DNA of 64,000 bases from positions 97,201-161,200 of the forward strand of contig CAVPAX010000009.1 in NCBI GenBank assembly GCA_963701715.1. The letters run 5' to 3'. The stretch is from Methylotenera_A sp963701715. GTDB taxonomy: Bacteria > Pseudomonadota > Gammaproteobacteria > Burkholderiales > Methylophilaceae. Every line of letters starts with the position of its first letter. Position 1 is the stretch's first letter. Shown piece by piece: positions 26,686 through 35,234 of the stretch. The notes beneath the pieces were generated by a model. It had not been told where the DNA came from and did not search any database. It saw nothing but the letters and a program-made list of their open reading frames with translations. The position numbers were made by a program, and so were the translations under genes.

Positions 26686-28629
26686 ATGAAACAACGCATA
26701 ACTTTTAGCAAGATAATTTGCAATGTACTGCTTGCATTGCCATTGCTGGCAATATCTGCCGAGGATGCATCAAAACTCAAAGAGACGCTTTTGGGGAATG
26801 AGTCTGTCATTCCATCCTCAGGAGAAAGCATTAAAAAAACTGACCTAGAAAAACCTACAGGCGCAAAAAAGGCTGCCAAGCCAAGCTTAAAGCCTGTAGC
26901 CAATAAAGAAGATGCGATGATAGGAAAGCTTGATTTTAAAAGCACAAGAATGGGAGATGTCATTCGCGCCCTGTCTGATGTTTCTAATGTAAACATCATT
27001 GCGACTGAAGCGGCCAGTCAAAAACAAATCTCAGTGTTTTTGCAAGATGTTTCGGTGAAGGAAGCCTTAGAACTGGTGTGTAAAACGGCTGGTTTATGGT
27101 TTCGCCAAGATAAAACAAACGGCACTTATCGGGTCATGACCACAGAAGAATATCAAGGTGATTTAGTCATTTATCGAGACGATGTCATCAAGGTGTTTAA
27201 TATCTTGCATCCCAATCCTATTATTGTCGCAACCGCCATCAGAGACCTGTATGGCAACCGTGTCAGGTTAACGCTGGGGGTGGAAGATGACACCACCATG
27301 GGTACTTTTGGTGCGGCCGGGGCAGCTAGCGCGACAACAAGAAATATCGGAGGCAATACCACAGGCTTAAATGCGACTAGGCGCGCGAATCGTCAACTAA
27401 ATAGCAGCCGAGGCGGTAGTGGCCGTAGTGATGAGCAGAATGAAGGGATTGTTGAGATTACAGAAAAATTGTCCTCAGAACAATTATCCAAATTAGATTC
27501 TAGAATGACTGAGAAAGGGAATGAGGGCACGCTATCTGCAGAGGCGCTTAAGGGGTTCTCACAATCTGAACAGCCAATCTACCTCACCGTTAATCGCGAG
27601 CATAACTTGATTATCGTGCGCACCAGTGACACTTTGGCGGTAAAAGACATCGGAGATTTGATAGAAGACATGGACAGACCGACACCGCAAGTGCTGTTGG
27701 AGATGAAGATCTTATCTCTGGAAATCGGTGATAAATATCGACAGTCGTTTGATTTGGATTATGTTCCGAATGCTAACCGAGTAGTAGGCCCTCCTACAGA
27801 TCAGGATAGGAACCCTTTACTTACTTCAGCACCAATCAACGTAACTTCAACTAATACATTCACTACAAGTACGGGCGCGGAGGTAACTGAAACACAATCA
27901 GGGAGCTATACCACTGGCGTTAGAAATATTTTAGGTTTAGGTAACTTTGCTCTCGAAGGCGGCACTTTTGTTTATCAATTCATGAACGATAAAATCCGTG
28001 CCAGAATCCAATTGCTGCAAGAAGATAATAAGATTAACACTTTAAGCTCACCCATTTTACTGGCAACCAATAACAAGCCAGCGCGCGTGTTTGTGGGTAC
28101 GGAACAGGTCATCACCACAGGTTTCGATGCAGTCGCTGGCGCGACCAACGGCATCGCGGTCGGTGCCCCAGCCATTATCCCAGTAACGGAAATTCGAAAT
28201 ATCGGTAATACCTTGCAAATTCTACCTAAAATAAATGCCGACAAAACCATTACGCTACTGATTCAGCAGGATTCCTCAACGCTGCGCAAAAACTCTAGTT
28301 CTATTCCCGTTCCTGTGGGTGCCACTGTAACTAATCTTAATGTAGATTCGGTACAGACTTCAAATATTCAAGGCACCGTGGTAGCAAAAGATGGCTTAAC
28401 TATTGCCATTGGCGGCTTGATAGACCACAGCGCCAGCTATACCGAGCAAAAGGTGCCGTTGTTAGGGGATATTCCTTTGCTGGGCGAGCTATTTAAACGA
28501 AAGGCTGAAGATAAAACTAAGCGGGAACTCATTTTGTTGGTAACCCCGCATATCGTCACTGCGCCGGCCGAAGCTGAAGATGTCACGCTAGATGCAGTTG
28601 AGGCTATTTCAGATGTAGTAAATGAATAA
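26686..28629 (+). CDS. secretin (MshL/GspD/PilQ family), intact
   Basis: This 647-residue outer-membrane pore has a signal peptide, an N-terminal STN-type domain (KLDFKSTRMGDVIRALSDVS), N-domains (PIYLTVNREHNLIIVRTSDT; MDRPTPQVLLEMKILSLEIG) and a C-terminal secretin domain (NTLSSPILLATNNKPARVFV; TVVAKDGLTIAIGGLIDHSA; VPLLGDIPLLGELFKRK). Unlike the genes before it, no frameshift is seen. ATG 26686 is preceded by AAGGTGG. It would let the pilus or a secreted protein cross the outer membrane. Confidence 0.92.
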   Translation: MKQRITFSKIICNVLLALPLLAISAEDASKLKETLLGNESVIPSSGESIKKTDLEKPTGAKKAAKPSLKPVANKEDAMIGKLDFKSTRMGDVIRALSDVSNVNIIATEAASQKQISVFLQDVSVKEALELVCKTAGLWFRQDKTNGTYRVMTTEEYQGDLVIYRDDVIKVFNILHPNPIIVATAIRDLYGNRVRLTLGVEDDTTMGTFGAAGAASATTRNIGGNTTGLNATRRANRQLNSSRGGSGRSDEQNEGIVEITEKLSSEQLSKLDSRMTEKGNEGTLSAEALKGFSQSEQPIYLTVNREHNLIIVRTSDTLAVKDIGDLIEDMDRPTPQVLLEMKILSLEIGDKYRQSFDLDYVPNANRVVGPPTDQDRNPLLTSAPINVTSTNTFTTSTGAEVTETQSGSYTTGVRNILGLGNFALEGGTFVYQFMNDKIRARIQLLQEDNKINTLSSPILLATNNKPARVFVGTEQVITTGFDAVAGATNGIAVGAPAIIPVTEIRNIGNTLQILPKINADKTITLLIQQDSSTLRKNSSSIPVPVGATVTNLNVDSVQTSNIQGTVVAKDGLTIAIGGLIDHSASYTEQKVPLLGDIPLLGELFKRKAEDKTKRELILLVTPHIVTAPAEAEDVTLDAVEAISDVVNE

Positions 28630-28654
28630 TCATTTAATCTTAAAGGAAAAATGT

Positions 28655-29323
28655 ATGAGATTAACCGCATATCTATTGATTTTATCTGCTTCGCTAATGG
28701 TGGGTTGCGCTACTGCAATTCCTCAGGCAGAAAACTTTCCTCCAGCACAACAGAAAAAAGCCATGGCTGCGCAGCATTGGGGTTTTATTGCTAATGATGC
28801 AGTAGCGCAAACCAAGTTTGCATTAAGTAAGCAAAGCCAGTTGAGGGATAAGCCGCTCTATATCTCAGAAAACACCACCTCGGAATTTAGTCGCGCATTT
28901 CGTAAGTATATGATTGCAGAGCTTATTGATGCGGACTTTACAGTTTCGACTAAAAAAGAAGGGGCGATTGAGCTTAGTTACGAAGCGCAAGTCATTCGTC
29001 ACGCATCTTCATTTGATCCTTCAGCATTTGGCTATAAGCCTGGCATGGCGACGGCAGGTGTGGCAGGGTTTTGGGTGCTGCGTGATGCATTAAAATCATT
29101 TTCATTTTCCTCTGCCGGTGTTGGCACGCTTGCAGCGGCTGGCGCCTACGATGTTTACAGTGCGCAGAACCCAGGTGAAACAGGCATAGAGCTGTTAATC
29201 AGCACCTCGATTATTCATGAAGATCGATATGTCATGTTAAATGCAGATGCGTACTACATAGAACAAGGCGAGTCTGGTTTATTTGAAGAGTGCAAAGGCA
29301 AATCTCGCCGCCGTTGTCGTTGA
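28655..29323 (+). CDS. hypothetical lipoprotein of the pilus locus
   Basis: The protein begins MRLTAYLLILSASLMVGCAT, a clear lipoprotein signal with Cys at the lipobox. The mature part has FSRAFRKYMIAELIDADFTV and a glycine/alanine-rich membrane-like hairpin (GMATAGVAGFWVLRDAL; GVGTLAAAGAYDVY), then GIELLISTSIIHEDRYVMLN. I preferred ATG 28655 over 28622 because of the AAAGGA site and signal peptide. It may be a pilotin-like factor or stabiliser for the secretin encoded just upstream; that is inferred from position only. Confidence 0.75.
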   Translation: MRLTAYLLILSASLMVGCATAIPQAENFPPAQQKKAMAAQHWGFIANDAVAQTKFALSKQSQLRDKPLYISENTTSEFSRAFRKYMIAELIDADFTVSTKKEGAIELSYEAQVIRHASSFDPSAFGYKPGMATAGVAGFWVLRDALKSFSFSSAGVGTLAAAGAYDVYSAQNPGETGIELLISTSIIHEDRYVMLNADAYYIEQGESGLFEECKGKSRRRCR

Positions 29324-29467
29324 TTAATAAAGCCTGAATCAGGCTGGTAATTATGGGAGGGTAAAGTAAAGCTTGAAGACTTGTTTCATCGTTAAAGATT
29401 TTAAGTAATTTGCCGATAGTTAATTTATTGCTGTCTCTATCGTAGTGATAATATTTAAAGGTCTTTT

Positions 29468-29662
29468 ATGCGTAAACAAAAAGGTATCTCAAGCTTGGAA
29501 CTGCTATGTACGTTAACGATCATTTCATCAATAACCGCATACACACTAGAAATGTCTGAAGAGGTAGAGACAGCGATTAGTCAGTACCAAGAAACTACGG
29601 ACGTGAAGAAGTTGAGAGCTAAAATTCAAACCGCGCACCACAAAGTAATTGGCAGTGAATAA
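29468..29662 (+). CDS. mini-pilin (64 residues)
   Basis: The sequence MRKQKG-ISSLELLCTLTIISS has a prepilin peptidase site (Gly at -1), Glu at +5 and a hydrophobic helix, so it should be processed like a pilin. After the helix only ~35 charged residues follow (SEEVETAISQYQETTDVKKL), with no globular domain. It lies 144 bp behind the lipoprotein gene, with its own spacer. It could be a minor pilin or an assembly factor of the same machine. It is intact. Confidence 0.75.
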   Translation: MRKQKGISSLELLCTLTIISSITAYTLEMSEEVETAISQYQETTDVKKLRAKIQTAHHKVIGSE

Positions 29663-29805
29663 TGATTGTTTGTCTTATAGTTTAACGATTATCAACAATT
29701 CTTAACTTTTATAAAGTTTTTTTCAACGTAAAAATGTTGGTTGCAAGAATAACGAAGTTTTGAAATTTATTTAATTCTTCACGAGATTCTTAAGCAGAAA
29801 AATAG

Positions 29806-29835
29806 TAAAACAGGCGCCGCTAAGCGCCTGTTTTA
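29806..29835. terminator. bidirectional terminator
   Basis: TAAAACAGGCGC (29806-29817) pairs perfectly with GCGCCTGTTTTA (29824-29835). T-runs appear on both strands, so it can end the pilus operon on the plus strand and transcripts from the other side. Confidence 0.88.
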
Positions 29836-30052
29836 CTTTTGCAGATGCAAATTAACAAAATTAAGTTGGAAGTCTATCCCGTTCATCATACACACAACCC
29901 TTAAAATTATGTAATAATGAAGGTCCTAGTGATAGATCTTCCAGGTTTAGTTAATGCAATATGCATGCCTAAACTTAAAAAATATAGCAAGCTTTTGATT
30001 TTGTTGATTATTTATGATTAATGAAGTTAAAGGCTTGTTTTGTTTTATAGGG

Positions 30053-30085
30053 TCATATCAACCAATATGGTTGATTACAGCCACC
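30053..30085 (-). repeat. GTGGTTGTA dispersed motif, copy 3 (reverse)
   Basis: On the minus strand: GTGGCTGTAATCAACCATAT then TGGTTGATATGACC. It lies just beyond the 3' end of the MocR gene, not in a promoter, which argues against a simple operator role for this copy. Confidence 0.5.
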
Positions 30086-30096
30086 AGCAAGCTATA

Positions 30097-31590
30097 TTAA
30101 GCGCTTAAGATTTGGTCTGCTTGATGTAAGAAAACGCTTCTTAATCGTTTAATCCCTAAGGTTATTTCCTCTAAATCTAGGTGTGCAAAGCCTAAGCGTA
30201 AGCCAGAAATATATTGTTGATGTTCAGAGAAAACACTGGGTGACATTAGCTTGACTTTTTCTTTTTCGGCATCGTGCAGTAATAGGTCAATATCAATATT
30301 GGCAGCAATGGTTAACCATAAACCAAAACCTGAAATTGGTACTGTATGGGTCGTGAATTCATTTAATTCCAGCTTAATTAGATTGCTAATATAGTATCTG
30401 CGCTCAGCATAAATTTTCTTTGCGCGTAAAATATGTCGCTTAATTTCCCCAGTTAGCAACAATTCAGCAAGTGCAAGCTCTATTATTGTATTGCCCTGAC
30501 GATCTATTATGCTGATGTCACTTGCAAAGTGTTGGATAACATGTACTGGTGCGACTATATAGCCGATTCTAAAGCCAGGTGCCAACACTTTTGAAAATGA
30601 TCCAATATAAATCACGCGTCCACTTGTATCTAAACTGGCTATAGGGAAGGTAATGCCTTGCGTATGATTAAATTCATAATTACTGTCATCTTCTATAATT
30701 ACAAAATCATAACAATCTGCGAGTTTTAATAATTTCTTCCTATCTTCTATTGACATGTTTGTGCCGGTAGGAATCTGGTGATTTGGAGTGACGTAAATAG
30801 CACGTACCTTGTAACTAAGACAAAGGCTTTCTAATGCATTTAAATCAATTCCAGATTCAATATGAGAAACTGTCAATATACTTGCAGCACAATTTTTAAA
30901 AGCCTCACGTGCAGCCGGGTTGCTGAGTTGTTCAACTACTATGAAATCACCTGCCTCGATTAAAACTCTAGCTGCAAGCCAAATACCCATTTGGCTGCCA
31001 CGTACAATGCAGATATTATCTAGATTAGTGTTCAGGCCTCTTTCCATGTTGAGCATTTGCACAATGGCTTCTCGTAAAATTTTGACGCCTCTTGGGTCGC
31101 TGTAATGTAGTTTGTTGTTTCTTACTGATGAAATAAGCGCATGGCGCATAGCGCGTGATAGTACTTCAAATGGAACTAATCTAGAGTCAGGTAAATCTTC
31201 GCAAAAGTTAATACAGTCTGCAGACTGTCTATTATTTTGTGGATGGATTAATTTATCAGAGATTCGATGCTTTTTCCCTGAAACCTTAATTGCTGAAATT
31301 TTGGCTGGTTTCGCATAGTGGCTTGCTGTCAGGATGCGCGAAGAAACAAATGTTCCACGTTTATTTTCAGTGGTGAGCCATCCCTGTGCAATTAACTCAT
31401 CATAAGCTTGCACGACGGTTTTGCGATTAACTCTGAGTTTATTGGAAAGCTCTCGGGTACCAGGCAATGCCTCGCCAGGTTTAAAGCGCTCCCGTTCAAT
31501 TTCTTCAATAATTATTTTGGCGATTTGAACATGAATCGGAGTGCCTGAATTCCGCACGATATTCACGTTAAGTTCCCATGGTCTTAACAT
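30097..31590 (-). CDS. MocR-family regulator (GntR helix-turn-helix plus aminotransferase-like domain)
   Basis: This 497-residue protein has an N-terminal GntR winged helix (FKPGEALPGTRELSNKLRVN; KTVVQAYDELIAQGWL) and a fold-type I aminotransferase domain from about residue 125 on. The PLP-lysine region reads VIYIGSFSKVLAPGFRIGYI. MocR proteins sense PLP or amino compounds and usually control a divergent gene. Here that neighbour is xoxF, 386 bp away, so it is a candidate regulator of methanol dehydrogenase. No target is proven by the sequence. Confidence 0.9.
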   Translation of the reverse strand: MLRPWELNVNIVRNSGTPIHVQIAKIIIEEIERERFKPGEALPGTRELSNKLRVNRKTVVQAYDELIAQGWLTTENKRGTFVSSRILTASHYAKPAKISAIKVSGKKHRISDKLIHPQNNRQSADCINFCEDLPDSRLVPFEVLSRAMRHALISSVRNNKLHYSDPRGVKILREAIVQMLNMERGLNTNLDNICIVRGSQMGIWLAARVLIEAGDFIVVEQLSNPAAREAFKNCAASILTVSHIESGIDLNALESLCLSYKVRAIYVTPNHQIPTGTNMSIEDRKKLLKLADCYDFVIIEDDSNYEFNHTQGITFPIASLDTSGRVIYIGSFSKVLAPGFRIGYIVAPVHVIQHFASDISIIDRQGNTIIELALAELLLTGEIKRHILRAKKIYAERRYYISNLIKLELNEFTTHTVPISGFGLWLTIAANIDIDLLLHDAEKEKVKLMSPSVFSEHQQYISGLRLGFAHLDLEEITLGIKRLRSVFLHQADQILSA

Positions 31591-31976
31591 TCAATTCCTT
31601 CATCAGAGCACTTTTTGAACCCTTTACTTAATAAACTTAAGTTAAATCAATAACTGAAGGTTACATTTAAGTTCAAGAGCAGTATTTACTTGATGGAAAT
31701 CTAGGCTAAATCCATACCGCAGATAATAACAAATTTTTTTAAGATGCAAAAACTATATATCTGGACCCTGTGGATATAAAAAACTGGATGGCTTAATTGA
31801 TGTGTTTTTTATATAAAGTTACATTCGTTTACAAGTTGAAACAATTATATATAAAGCTTAAGTTTAGGCTTTCATATGTACTATTGATTCAATAGGCTGG
31901 TTTCCTAGTGTCAGTTTTGATGTAAGCAAGGTGAATATTTTTACTTTCATTCTCAAATTTATCTTTGGAGATTACT
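31591..31976. promoter_or_regulatory. divergent MocR-xoxF control region
   Basis: This AT-rich spacer carries three copies of TTAAGTT in one orientation: AACTTAAGTT (31634-31643, a perfect palindrome), TTTAAGTTC (31666-31674) and CTTAAGTTTA (31857-31866). MocR proteins often bind direct repeats, so these are candidate operators. No confident sigma-70 promoter for xoxF was identified. Confidence 0.35.
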
Positions 31977-33848
31977 ATGTTTACAAAAAAACGCGTTATG
32001 GGCGTTGCAGCAAGTGTAGCAATGGCTTTACCAGCATTTGCAATTGCCGCAGCAGACCAAGAAGCAGCAATGAAGGATGCTAATAACTGGGTGCATCCTC
32101 GTGGTCAGCATAACAATCAAGGCTACAGCACACTTGCACAAATCAATAAAGGCAACGTAAAAAACCTTAAAGCTGCCTGGACATTCGCAACCGGTGTAAA
32201 CCGTGGTCACGAAGGTTCACCAGTGGTTGTTGGCAACATGATGTATGTACATACAGCATTCCCAAACAACATATACGCACTTGATTTAAACGACAATCAA
32301 AAAATCGTTTGGTCATATTTCCCTAAACAAGACCCATCAGTACAAGCTGTATTGTGCTGCGACAACGTAAACCGTGGTCTTGGTTTCGGGGACGGTAAGA
32401 TTTTCTTACAACAAAACGATGGTAACTTGGTTGCTTTGGACGCAAAAACCGGTGCTAAAGTATGGTCTGTACTCAACACAGATCCAAAAGTTGGCGCTAC
32501 TAACACCAATGCGGCTCACGTTATCAAAGACAAAGTCTTAACAGGTTGTTCAGGTGCTGAATTCGGTGTTCGCTGCTTTATCGCTGCTTACAACATTAAA
32601 GACGGTTCATTGGCATGGAAAGCTTACTCAACAGGCCCGGATGCTGAAGTATTGATTGGTGCTGATTTTAATAAAGATAATCCATCATATAGCGCACTAT
32701 CAGTGTATGAAGATGTCAATGGCGGCAACAAGCAAGGCGGTTCATTTAAAGCGTTGCCTGCTGACCAATTAAAAATCGGTGAAAAAGAACTTGGTACACG
32801 TACATGGTTGAAACCACAAGCAGTTAAAGATGGTTGGCAACATGGCGGTGGCTCTGTATGGGGCTGGTGGCCATATGATTCACGCACAAACTTAGTGTAC
32901 TACGGTACAGGTAACCCATCTGTTTGGAACCCAGACGTACGTCCAGGCGACAACAAATGGTCTATGACAGTGTTTGCACGTGATTTAGACACTGGCGTGG
33001 CTAAATGGGGTATGCAAATGACCCCACACGATGAGTGGGATTATGACGGTGTTAATGACGTGATCTTGTTCGACAAAGGCGGCAAAACATACGCATGGCA
33101 CCATGACCGTAACGGATACGCATATACTTGGAATGCGCATACTGGTACATTGATTGCTGCTGAGAAAGTACACCCATTTGTAAACTGGTCAACCCATGTG
33201 GATTTAAAAACAGGCGTGCCAGCTAAAACTCCAAATGCATCAACGCACCAAGACTACAATGCTAAAGGCATTTGCCCAGCGGCATTGGGTACTAAAGACC
33301 AACAACCAGCTGCATACTCACCAAAAACTGGTTTGATGTATTCACCACTTAACCACGTATGTATGACATACGAGCCAGTTGAGTCTAAATACACTGCCGG
33401 TCAACCATGGGTGGGTGCTACATTGACCATGTTCCCAGGTCCAGACGGCGTGATGGGTGGCTTCGGTGCTTATGATCCAATGACCAACAAAAAAGTATGG
33501 TACAACAAAGAGAAATTCTCTGCTTGGGGCGGTGTTTTAACAACTGCATCAAACCTGGTGTTCTACGGTACTTTAGATCGCTGGTTTAAAGCATTGGATG
33601 CACAATCAGGTAAAGAACTCTGGAAATTCCAAGTAGGTTCTGGCGTGATTGGTAATGCATTCACATACGGTAACAAAGGTAAACAACACGTTGGCGTGCT
33701 ATCAGGTATCGGTGGCTGGGCTGGCGTTGCGATGAACCTTGGTATGACTAACCCAACAGACGCACTGGGTGCTGCTGGCGGTTATGCTGAACTGACTAAA
33801 TACAACGCTGCTCCTGGCGGCGGTGCATTGACAGTATTCAAACTATAA
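31977..33848 (+). CDS. xoxF: lanthanide-dependent methanol dehydrogenase XoxF
   Basis: This periplasmic PQQ enzyme oxidises methanol (and formaldehyde) and passes electrons to a c-type cytochrome. A signal peptide (MFTKKRVMGVAASVAMALPA) is followed by an eight-bladed propeller. The vicinal disulfide is in AVLCCDNVNRG. The motif DEWDYDGVND carries the extra Asp two residues after the catalytic Asp, which marks lanthanide-binding XoxF; calcium-type MxaF has Ala there. Overall it looks like the Methylophilaceae XoxF4 group. ATG 31977 has GGAG upstream. No xoxG or xoxJ gene is adjacent. A strong terminator follows. Confidence 0.95.
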   Translation: MFTKKRVMGVAASVAMALPAFAIAAADQEAAMKDANNWVHPRGQHNNQGYSTLAQINKGNVKNLKAAWTFATGVNRGHEGSPVVVGNMMYVHTAFPNNIYALDLNDNQKIVWSYFPKQDPSVQAVLCCDNVNRGLGFGDGKIFLQQNDGNLVALDAKTGAKVWSVLNTDPKVGATNTNAAHVIKDKVLTGCSGAEFGVRCFIAAYNIKDGSLAWKAYSTGPDAEVLIGADFNKDNPSYSALSVYEDVNGGNKQGGSFKALPADQLKIGEKELGTRTWLKPQAVKDGWQHGGGSVWGWWPYDSRTNLVYYGTGNPSVWNPDVRPGDNKWSMTVFARDLDTGVAKWGMQMTPHDEWDYDGVNDVILFDKGGKTYAWHHDRNGYAYTWNAHTGTLIAAEKVHPFVNWSTHVDLKTGVPAKTPNASTHQDYNAKGICPAALGTKDQQPAAYSPKTGLMYSPLNHVCMTYEPVESKYTAGQPWVGATLTMFPGPDGVMGGFGAYDPMTNKKVWYNKEKFSAWGGVLTTASNLVFYGTLDRWFKALDAQSGKELWKFQVGSGVIGNAFTYGNKGKQHVGVLSGIGGWAGVAMNLGMTNPTDALGAAGGYAELTKYNAAPGGGALTVFKL

Positions 33849-33894
33849 TCTAGATTCAATCTAGTAGTAGTTAGATACAAGTCAGTACCAAAAT

Positions 33895-33925
33895 AAACAC
33901 CCCACTTCGGTGGGGTGTTTTTATT
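33895..33925 (+). terminator. terminator of xoxF
   Basis: AAACACCCCAC (33895-33905), loop TTCG, GTGGGGTGTTT (33910-33920), then TTATTT. Perfect stem with a UUCG tetraloop and T-run, 47 nt after the xoxF stop. Confidence 0.93.
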
Positions 33926-33970
33926 TATATTTCAGAGATAAATAAAAGCTAATATATATCAGTTAGAGTC

Positions 33971-34651
33971 TTACATTTTTTCATCAGTCTGACCTCGTTC
34001 AAAAGAGTCGATTGGTTTAAGTTTGATATAGGGCGCAAGATTTTGCATGATGTCTTTTAACAACCGGGGCAGAGTTTCTCTTTCATATTTAAAGATTTTG
34101 TTTTGCAAGATTGAGTAAAAGTAATAGGCAGGAATCGCAATAATGAGTCCCCACATTGTGGTGATGAGAGATTTATCAATTGCCGATACAAGTGCAGACA
34201 TATCCCTTTTTCCAACGACTGCGAATTGTTCAAATGTTCCCATGATACCGATTGTGGTGCCTAGAACACCAAGCAGCGGGCCGATAATGTAAGCAGTAGA
34301 AATAGGAGATAGAGACTGATAGAGTTTATCGGTCACATCTTCGATAGGGATTAGATTCACTTCAGGGTTAACTGGCTCACCACGTTCTCCAGCCTCAATG
34401 TAGGCCAGAATAATTTTGGCTAAGGGAGAGGACTGAGTATGCAATTCAGCAACAAACAAATCGAAGGAATCTTGATTTGAAATAGCTTTTGCGCGAGTTG
34501 CCAGCGTTTCTGGTAGTGCACGGGTTGCACGTAATTCAATGAATCTTTGCAATACGATGCCGAAGGTATAAATGGATAACGGCACCAGTCCCAGCATGGT
34601 AAGTCCGCCTTGAAGTACATACTCGTCAAGATAATTTTCGCTGAATAACAT
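33971..34651 (-). CDS. exbB: ExbB/TolQ/MotA-family proton channel protein
   Basis: This 226-residue inner-membrane protein has three hydrophobic segments: near residues 13-34 (GGLTMLGLVPLSIYTFGIVL), 115-140 (AYIIGPLLGVLGTTIGIMGT) and 155-180 (LITTMWGLIIAIPAYYFYSI). The GPLLGVLGTTIGIMGTF block is the MotA/TolQ/ExbB signature. With ExbD it uses the proton gradient to drive TonB. It lies 22 nt downstream of exbD on the same strand. Confidence 0.88.
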   Translation of the reverse strand: MLFSENYLDEYVLQGGLTMLGLVPLSIYTFGIVLQRFIELRATRALPETLATRAKAISNQDSFDLFVAELHTQSSPLAKIILAYIEAGERGEPVNPEVNLIPIEDVTDKLYQSLSPISTAYIIGPLLGVLGTTIGIMGTFEQFAVVGKRDMSALVSAIDKSLITTMWGLIIAIPAYYFYSILQNKIFKYERETLPRLLKDIMQNLAPYIKLKPIDSFERGQTDEKM

Positions 34652-34673
34652 AATTCACTTTCATTTGGTAAAG

Positions 34674-35099
34674 TTAGTTTGAAGGTTTTTCTGTTTCGAC
34701 TTTAACATTCTCAATATTAGCTACTCTGCAGGCTGCTAATACATCAACTAAAGCTTGTAAGTTGCTATTAAGATCTCCCCTGACAATCACTCCAGTGAAT
34801 GTGGCGTCGGTCTTTTTTTTCTGGATTAGAATGTTGGCAAGTTGCTCAATCGCCACTTTTGTACCATCAACGAGGTATTGATTGTCTTTTGTAATAAAGA
34901 CGATAAAAGTCCGTTTTTGTGTGGATGAAGTTTCTGAATATTCTGTCACCGGCACTGCAACATCAATGGCATCAAAAACGGCCAGTTCAGTAGCAAATAC
35001 AAAAAACAGCAAGATGTTAAGAATTAAATCCAGGAATGAATTCAGATTAATATCTGGCTGTTTTTTTGCATAGGAAGATCGCCTAGATCGACCTCTCAT
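34674..35099 (-). CDS. exbD: ExbD/TolR-family protein
   Basis: A 141-residue protein with one membrane helix containing the essential Asp (NSFLDLILNILLFFVFATEL), then a periplasmic domain (FIVFITKDNQYLVDGTKVAI; VIVRGDLNSNLQALVDVLAA) typical of ExbD/TolR. It precedes exbB and is divergent from the tonB-like gene 135 bp away, making a complete TonB energising set. Confidence 0.88.
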   Translation of the reverse strand: MRGRSRRSSYAKKQPDINLNSFLDLILNILLFFVFATELAVFDAIDVAVPVTEYSETSSTQKRTFIVFITKDNQYLVDGTKVAIEQLANILIQKKKTDATFTGVIVRGDLNSNLQALVDVLAACRVANIENVKVETEKPSN

Positions 35100-35234
35100 G
35101 ATAACCCTTCAAACATATGGACTTTGTTAGAGCCGGAGGCATAAAATAAAAAACACAACTATCACTAAATCTGGAAACCAATGACTTCATTAGTGTTTTA
35201 CAATAATGCTTTCTTAGCTGGCTAACCAATTGCT

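Larger units (their letters stand above)
29663..30096. other. AT-rich spacer between convergent genes
   Basis: This 434-bp spacer separates the mini-pilin gene from the MocR gene, which end towards each other. It contains the terminator at 29806 and the reverse GTGGTTGTA-type element at 30053. No further gene is seen. Confidence 0.6.
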
